DNA of 6,592 nt from Planctomycetota bacterium (GTDB lineage Bacteria; Planctomycetota; Planctomycetia; Pirellulales; Pirellulaceae). This document shows positions 4,027 through 6,592 of the stretch, one piece after another. Every line of letters starts with the position of its first letter. Within the stretch, counting starts at the first letter, position 1. The stretch covers positions 1 through 6,592 of the forward strand of contig JAHWKS010000336.1 of the NCBI GenBank assembly GCA_019347795.1, in the 5' to 3' direction. The notes beneath the pieces are model-generated. The model ran no database searches, had not been told where the DNA came from, and saw only the letters and a program-made list of their open reading frames with translations. The translations under genes and the position numbers were made by a program.

Positions 4027-6480
4027 TCAATGATTCAGCAAGAATTCCTTGGAATTTACTAACGCCCAGAGCACGTCGCGAAGCCCGTCCAGCACCGTGG
4101 GAGAGGCCTCTATATGGGCAAGTGCAATGTCCTGTTCCCGGGCGGTCGGCGGCCGGCTTAACGTGCGGCGCCAAGCGTCCGAGATTAACTCGTCGGCATC
4201 GGCGTCTTTTGCGGTTTGCGGTCGAATCTGCTGCAGCCAGCCGTCGCGGCGGTCGAGCAGCTTGAGCAGCTCGTCGTCGTTGCGAAGGTAGAGCACCTGC
4301 AGGAGGCTGGGCTCGTCGGACCGCTCGCAATCGCAGTTGATCGCCCGGGCCGGTTTGCCGAACAGCTTGAGCGCGTAGTCCCCTTCGGCGGCGCGGCTAT
4401 AGCCCGTGGAGACGCCGATGGCGCGGTCCCGCACCGCCGCCGGATCGGCTTGCATGGCGCGCTGCCGCTCGTCGTTGGCCGTGGCGAAGACGATCGCGTC
4501 GTACGCGACTTCGGCAGGGAGCCGTCTCACCTGCGCCCGGCTGAAGTTCCGCGCATCCGCGGCGTTCGACCCGTTGGGACGCCAGCTCGTCTGGTAGGTG
4601 CGGCTCGATGCGATCTCGCGGTGCAGCCACTTGAAATCGTAACCCTGAGCGACAAACTCCTCGGCCAGGTAGTCCAGCAACGGGGCGTTGCTGGGCGGGT
4701 TGGCAAGGTTCATGTCATCCGGCGGCTCGACGATCCCCTTGCCGAAATAATTCGCCCACACGCGGTTAACGACCGCCCGCGCGAAATAGGGATTGTCCGG
4801 CTGCCGGAGCCAATCCATGACCGGCTCGCGCGGATCGGCGTACATTTCCGAGAGCACTTCCTCGCCTCCCAGCAGGATCGGCGTAATCACGCGGCCCGCG
4901 GCGGCTTTGCGGCGGATGTTTCCCTTGCGGACTCGCTCCCAGTCGGGCGCCGACACTTCGCCCCACGGGACGACCGTCCCTTCGGCGGCGAGCCTGGCGA
5001 AGAGCCGCTTGTATCCGCCGCTGTCCTGATCGGCGGTCAGGCCGAGCTTCTTCTTCATCTCCCGCACCGTGCCCCGCGAGCCGGACTGACGGAAGCGGAC
5101 CCCCTCAAAGAACGCCTGGAAGCCCTCGTAGTCGTCCTTGGTCCACTGGTCGTAGGGATGCTTATGGCACTCGGCGCACTCCAGGCGGACGCCGAGAAAG
5201 GCGTAGCTGAACCGCAGCGTCTGCGACGGCGTGAACCGGCCGGGCGTCCAGAAGTACGGCATCGACTCCCGGGCGGCGAAGTCGGCCGGGTCATCGTGGC
5301 GGAAATAGGCGCTCATCTCTGCGAAGTAATCTTCGTCGCTCTTCCCCGGGCGCCGGCTGCGGGCTAGGACGATTCCCGCCGCGATCTCGTCGTAGGGCGT
5401 GTTCTCCTCCAGGCGGCGGTAGAGCCAGTCGTACCACTGCGCCGACTTCTCGCGCCGCAGGCCCTGCTCGCCGCCGACCGGGAGGTTCTCTTCGCTGTTG
5501 CCGGTCAGGTCCCCCAGCCGCGTCGCCCACCAGGCGGCGTACGTCGGCCGCTCCAGCAGCTCGTCGATCTTCGCCGGCCGCTTCTCGGGCGAGGAGTCGG
5601 TAAGGAACGCGGCCGCCTCGGCGGGCGTGGGGAGCGTGCCGGTGATGTCGAGGCTCACGCGGCGGAGAAACTCCGCATCGTCGCAGATAGCGGACGGGAC
5701 CGCTCCGGTTTTGCGAAGCTTCTCGACAACCAGCTCGTCGATCCTGCCGCGGGCCGCGACCTGGGGGAATTGCTCGCCCACGCGATCGGAAACCGGCAGG
5801 ATCACGGAAACCGAGGCGATGCCGTTGTCGTAGAACGCCACCACGTGCGTGTCCCCCTGGCCGGCGGCGGTGACGTCGCCGCTCTCGCTGACTTCGGCGA
5901 TCGATTCGTCGTTGCTGCGGAAGCGGCACAGCGGCGTGACGTCTTCCCGCGCGCCGTCGGACCAGGCGGCGATGATCCGCAGTTGCCGCGCGTCGCCGGC
6001 CCCAGCGAATTGGATCTCCGGCGGCTCGATGACCAGAGCGATCAGCTCCGCCCGATCCTCCGCGAGCGCGGGCGCCCCCGCCTCGATCCAGCTTCGCAAG
6101 AGGCGATATTCCCAACCGTCCCGTGGAAATCGCTCGCCTCCCTCGTGGTCGATCGCCAGCGTGGGCTTTTGCAGAATCAGGCTTTCGGCGGGATCGGACG
6201 TGTTCACGCGCGGATGATCGCCGCCGGAAAGGGCGTCGTGATCGGCGGCGAAGTCGTACCCGAACAGCGAGAGCCGAAAGCCCCCTTGCCCCTGGAACGA
6301 CCCGTGACAAGCGCGGCCGTTGCAGCCCAGCCGGCCCAAGAGCGGCACGACGTGCCGCTGGAAATCCGGATGTTCGGACGGCGCCGACTGATAGCGGTCG
6401 GAGACCGGCGGCAGCAAATCGCCGGCGGGAGACCGAGCCGCGACGCCGGCGATGATGGCGGCGATGAGGAGGTAGCGCAT
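4027..6480 (-). CDS. Secreted DUF1549/DUF1553 (planctomycete cytochrome-like) protein with Ig-like domain
   Basis: This 817-residue protein has a signal peptide (MRYLLIAAIIAGVAARSPAG) and the standard planctomycete architecture. Residues about 38-135 are a PSCyt1-like segment with CNGRACHGSFQGQGGFRLSL, a CX4CH motif at Cys53-Cys58-His59. Residues about 148-230 look like a group 2 bacterial Ig-like domain (WSDGAREDVTPLCRFRSND, then GDVTAAGQGDTHVVA). Residues about 240-460 are DUF1549, ending in a canonical CXXCH heme motif at LECAECHKHPYDQW (Cys435, Cys438, His439). Residues about 548-810 are DUF1553, with NPYFARAVVNRVWANYFGKG and CDCERSDEPSLLQVLYLRND, closing with ALVNSKEFLLNH. The protein is likely periplasmic or surface-exposed. 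Function is unproven; these families are often linked to polysaccharide or sulfatase-rich degradation loci. The ATG at 6480 directly precedes the signal peptide. A DUF1501 gene often follows such genes, but here a small secreted protein does. Confidence 0.92.
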   Translation of the reverse strand: MRYLLIAAIIAGVAARSPAGDLLPPVSDRYQSAPSEHPDFQRHVVPLLGRLGCNGRACHGSFQGQGGFRLSLFGYDFAADHDALSGGDHPRVNTSDPAESLILQKPTLAIDHEGGERFPRDGWEYRLLRSWIEAGAPALAEDRAELIALVIEPPEIQFAGAGDARQLRIIAAWSDGAREDVTPLCRFRSNDESIAEVSESGDVTAAGQGDTHVVAFYDNGIASVSVILPVSDRVGEQFPQVAARGRIDELVVEKLRKTGAVPSAICDDAEFLRRVSLDITGTLPTPAEAAAFLTDSSPEKRPAKIDELLERPTYAAWWATRLGDLTGNSEENLPVGGEQGLRREKSAQWYDWLYRRLEENTPYDEIAAGIVLARSRRPGKSDEDYFAEMSAYFRHDDPADFAARESMPYFWTPGRFTPSQTLRFSYAFLGVRLECAECHKHPYDQWTKDDYEGFQAFFEGVRFRQSGSRGTVREMKKKLGLTADQDSGGYKRLFARLAAEGTVVPWGEVSAPDWERVRKGNIRRKAAAGRVITPILLGGEEVLSEMYADPREPVMDWLRQPDNPYFARAVVNRVWANYFGKGIVEPPDDMNLANPPSNAPLLDYLAEEFVAQGYDFKWLHREIASSRTYQTSWRPNGSNAADARNFSRAQVRRLPAEVAYDAIVFATANDERQRAMQADPAAVRDRAIGVSTGYSRAAEGDYALKLFGKPARAINCDCERSDEPSLLQVLYLRNDDELLKLLDRRDGWLQQIRPQTAKDADADELISDAWRRTLSRPPTAREQDIALAHIEASPTVLDGLRDVLWALVNSKEFLLNH

Positions 6481-6592
6481 GACGGTTCTAGTCGCTCTTG
6501 GAAAAACGGGCGGCTACACCCGCTTAGTTAGGACCGTTCGAGAAATAACTGTCGTTCGAGCTTAGCCCGCCCCACCCGGCCGCTACCGCGTC
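6481..6592 (-). promoter_or_regulatory. Upstream region of the DUF1549/DUF1553 gene with a direct repeat
   Basis: These 112 bases precede the ATG at 6480 and run to the window edge. An 8-bp direct repeat CGTTCGAG occurs at 6535-6542 and 6553-6560. Its 18-base period is close to two helical turns, as expected for a tandem operator or activator site. No convincing -10/-35 pair and no strong Shine-Dalgarno were found. Promoter function is inferred from position only. Confidence 0.3.

Noticed and set aside
4216..5367. Long open frame (383 codons) on the + strand opposite the DUF1549/DUF1553 gene
   Set aside because: It is antisense to a gene with clear domain matches. Its translation shows no recognisable motif, and long antisense frames are expected in GC-rich DNA.
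5770..6531. 253-codon + strand frame and an overlapping 339-codon - strand frame (5291-6310)
   Set aside because: Both are arginine/proline/glycine-rich shadows of the DUF1549/DUF1553 gene with no domain-like pattern.
1..6592. CRISPR array, tRNA, rRNA, integrase or defence system
   Set aside because: No regularly spaced direct repeats, cloverleaf, ribosomal sequence, or recognisable recombinase or nuclease motifs were found on either strand.

Overview
This GC-rich window most likely comes from a member of the Planctomycetota, probably a Pirellulales-like lineage. The main clues are a large secreted DUF1549/DUF1553 protein with a CX4CH motif near its N-terminus, and the C-terminal tail of a DUF1501 protein. 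Both families are hallmarks of this phylum. Gene density is moderate, and the spacers contain several palindromes, which is also usual for the group.

Layout. At the left edge the + strand holds the last 60 codons of a protein resembling the C-terminus of M48 (Ste24-type) metallopeptidases (2-184). Next comes a stretch of about 660 bases with no intact gene (185-849). It holds a purine-rich direct repeat, a 14-bp inverted repeat (230-292), an imperfect palindrome (453-497), the decayed tail of a DUF1501 gene on the + strand (502-624), and a 21-bp inverted repeat (753-826) just past the end of the SulP gene.

Everything to the right is on the - strand. Read in transcription order, it starts with a secreted DUF1549/DUF1553 protein (6480-4027), followed by a 95-residue secreted protein of unknown function with a good candidate promoter of its own (3912-3625). 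Then come a beta-carbonic anhydrase (3500-2856) and a SulP-family anion transporter (2754-850).

The last two form the functional core. Carbonic anhydrase interconverts CO2 and bicarbonate, and SulP proteins of this type move bicarbonate or sulfate. Their adjacency on one strand, 101 bases apart, suggests a joint role in bicarbonate supply or pH and inorganic-carbon balance. The SulP protein carries an extra, strongly helical, hydrophilic block of about 125 residues between two membrane segments, which is the most unusual protein feature here. The DUF1549/DUF1553 protein has no DUF1501 partner directly downstream, although these families are often paired. The only DUF1501 sequence in the window is the broken remnant on the other strand. 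I see no CRISPR array, tRNA, rRNA, transposase or clear phage gene.
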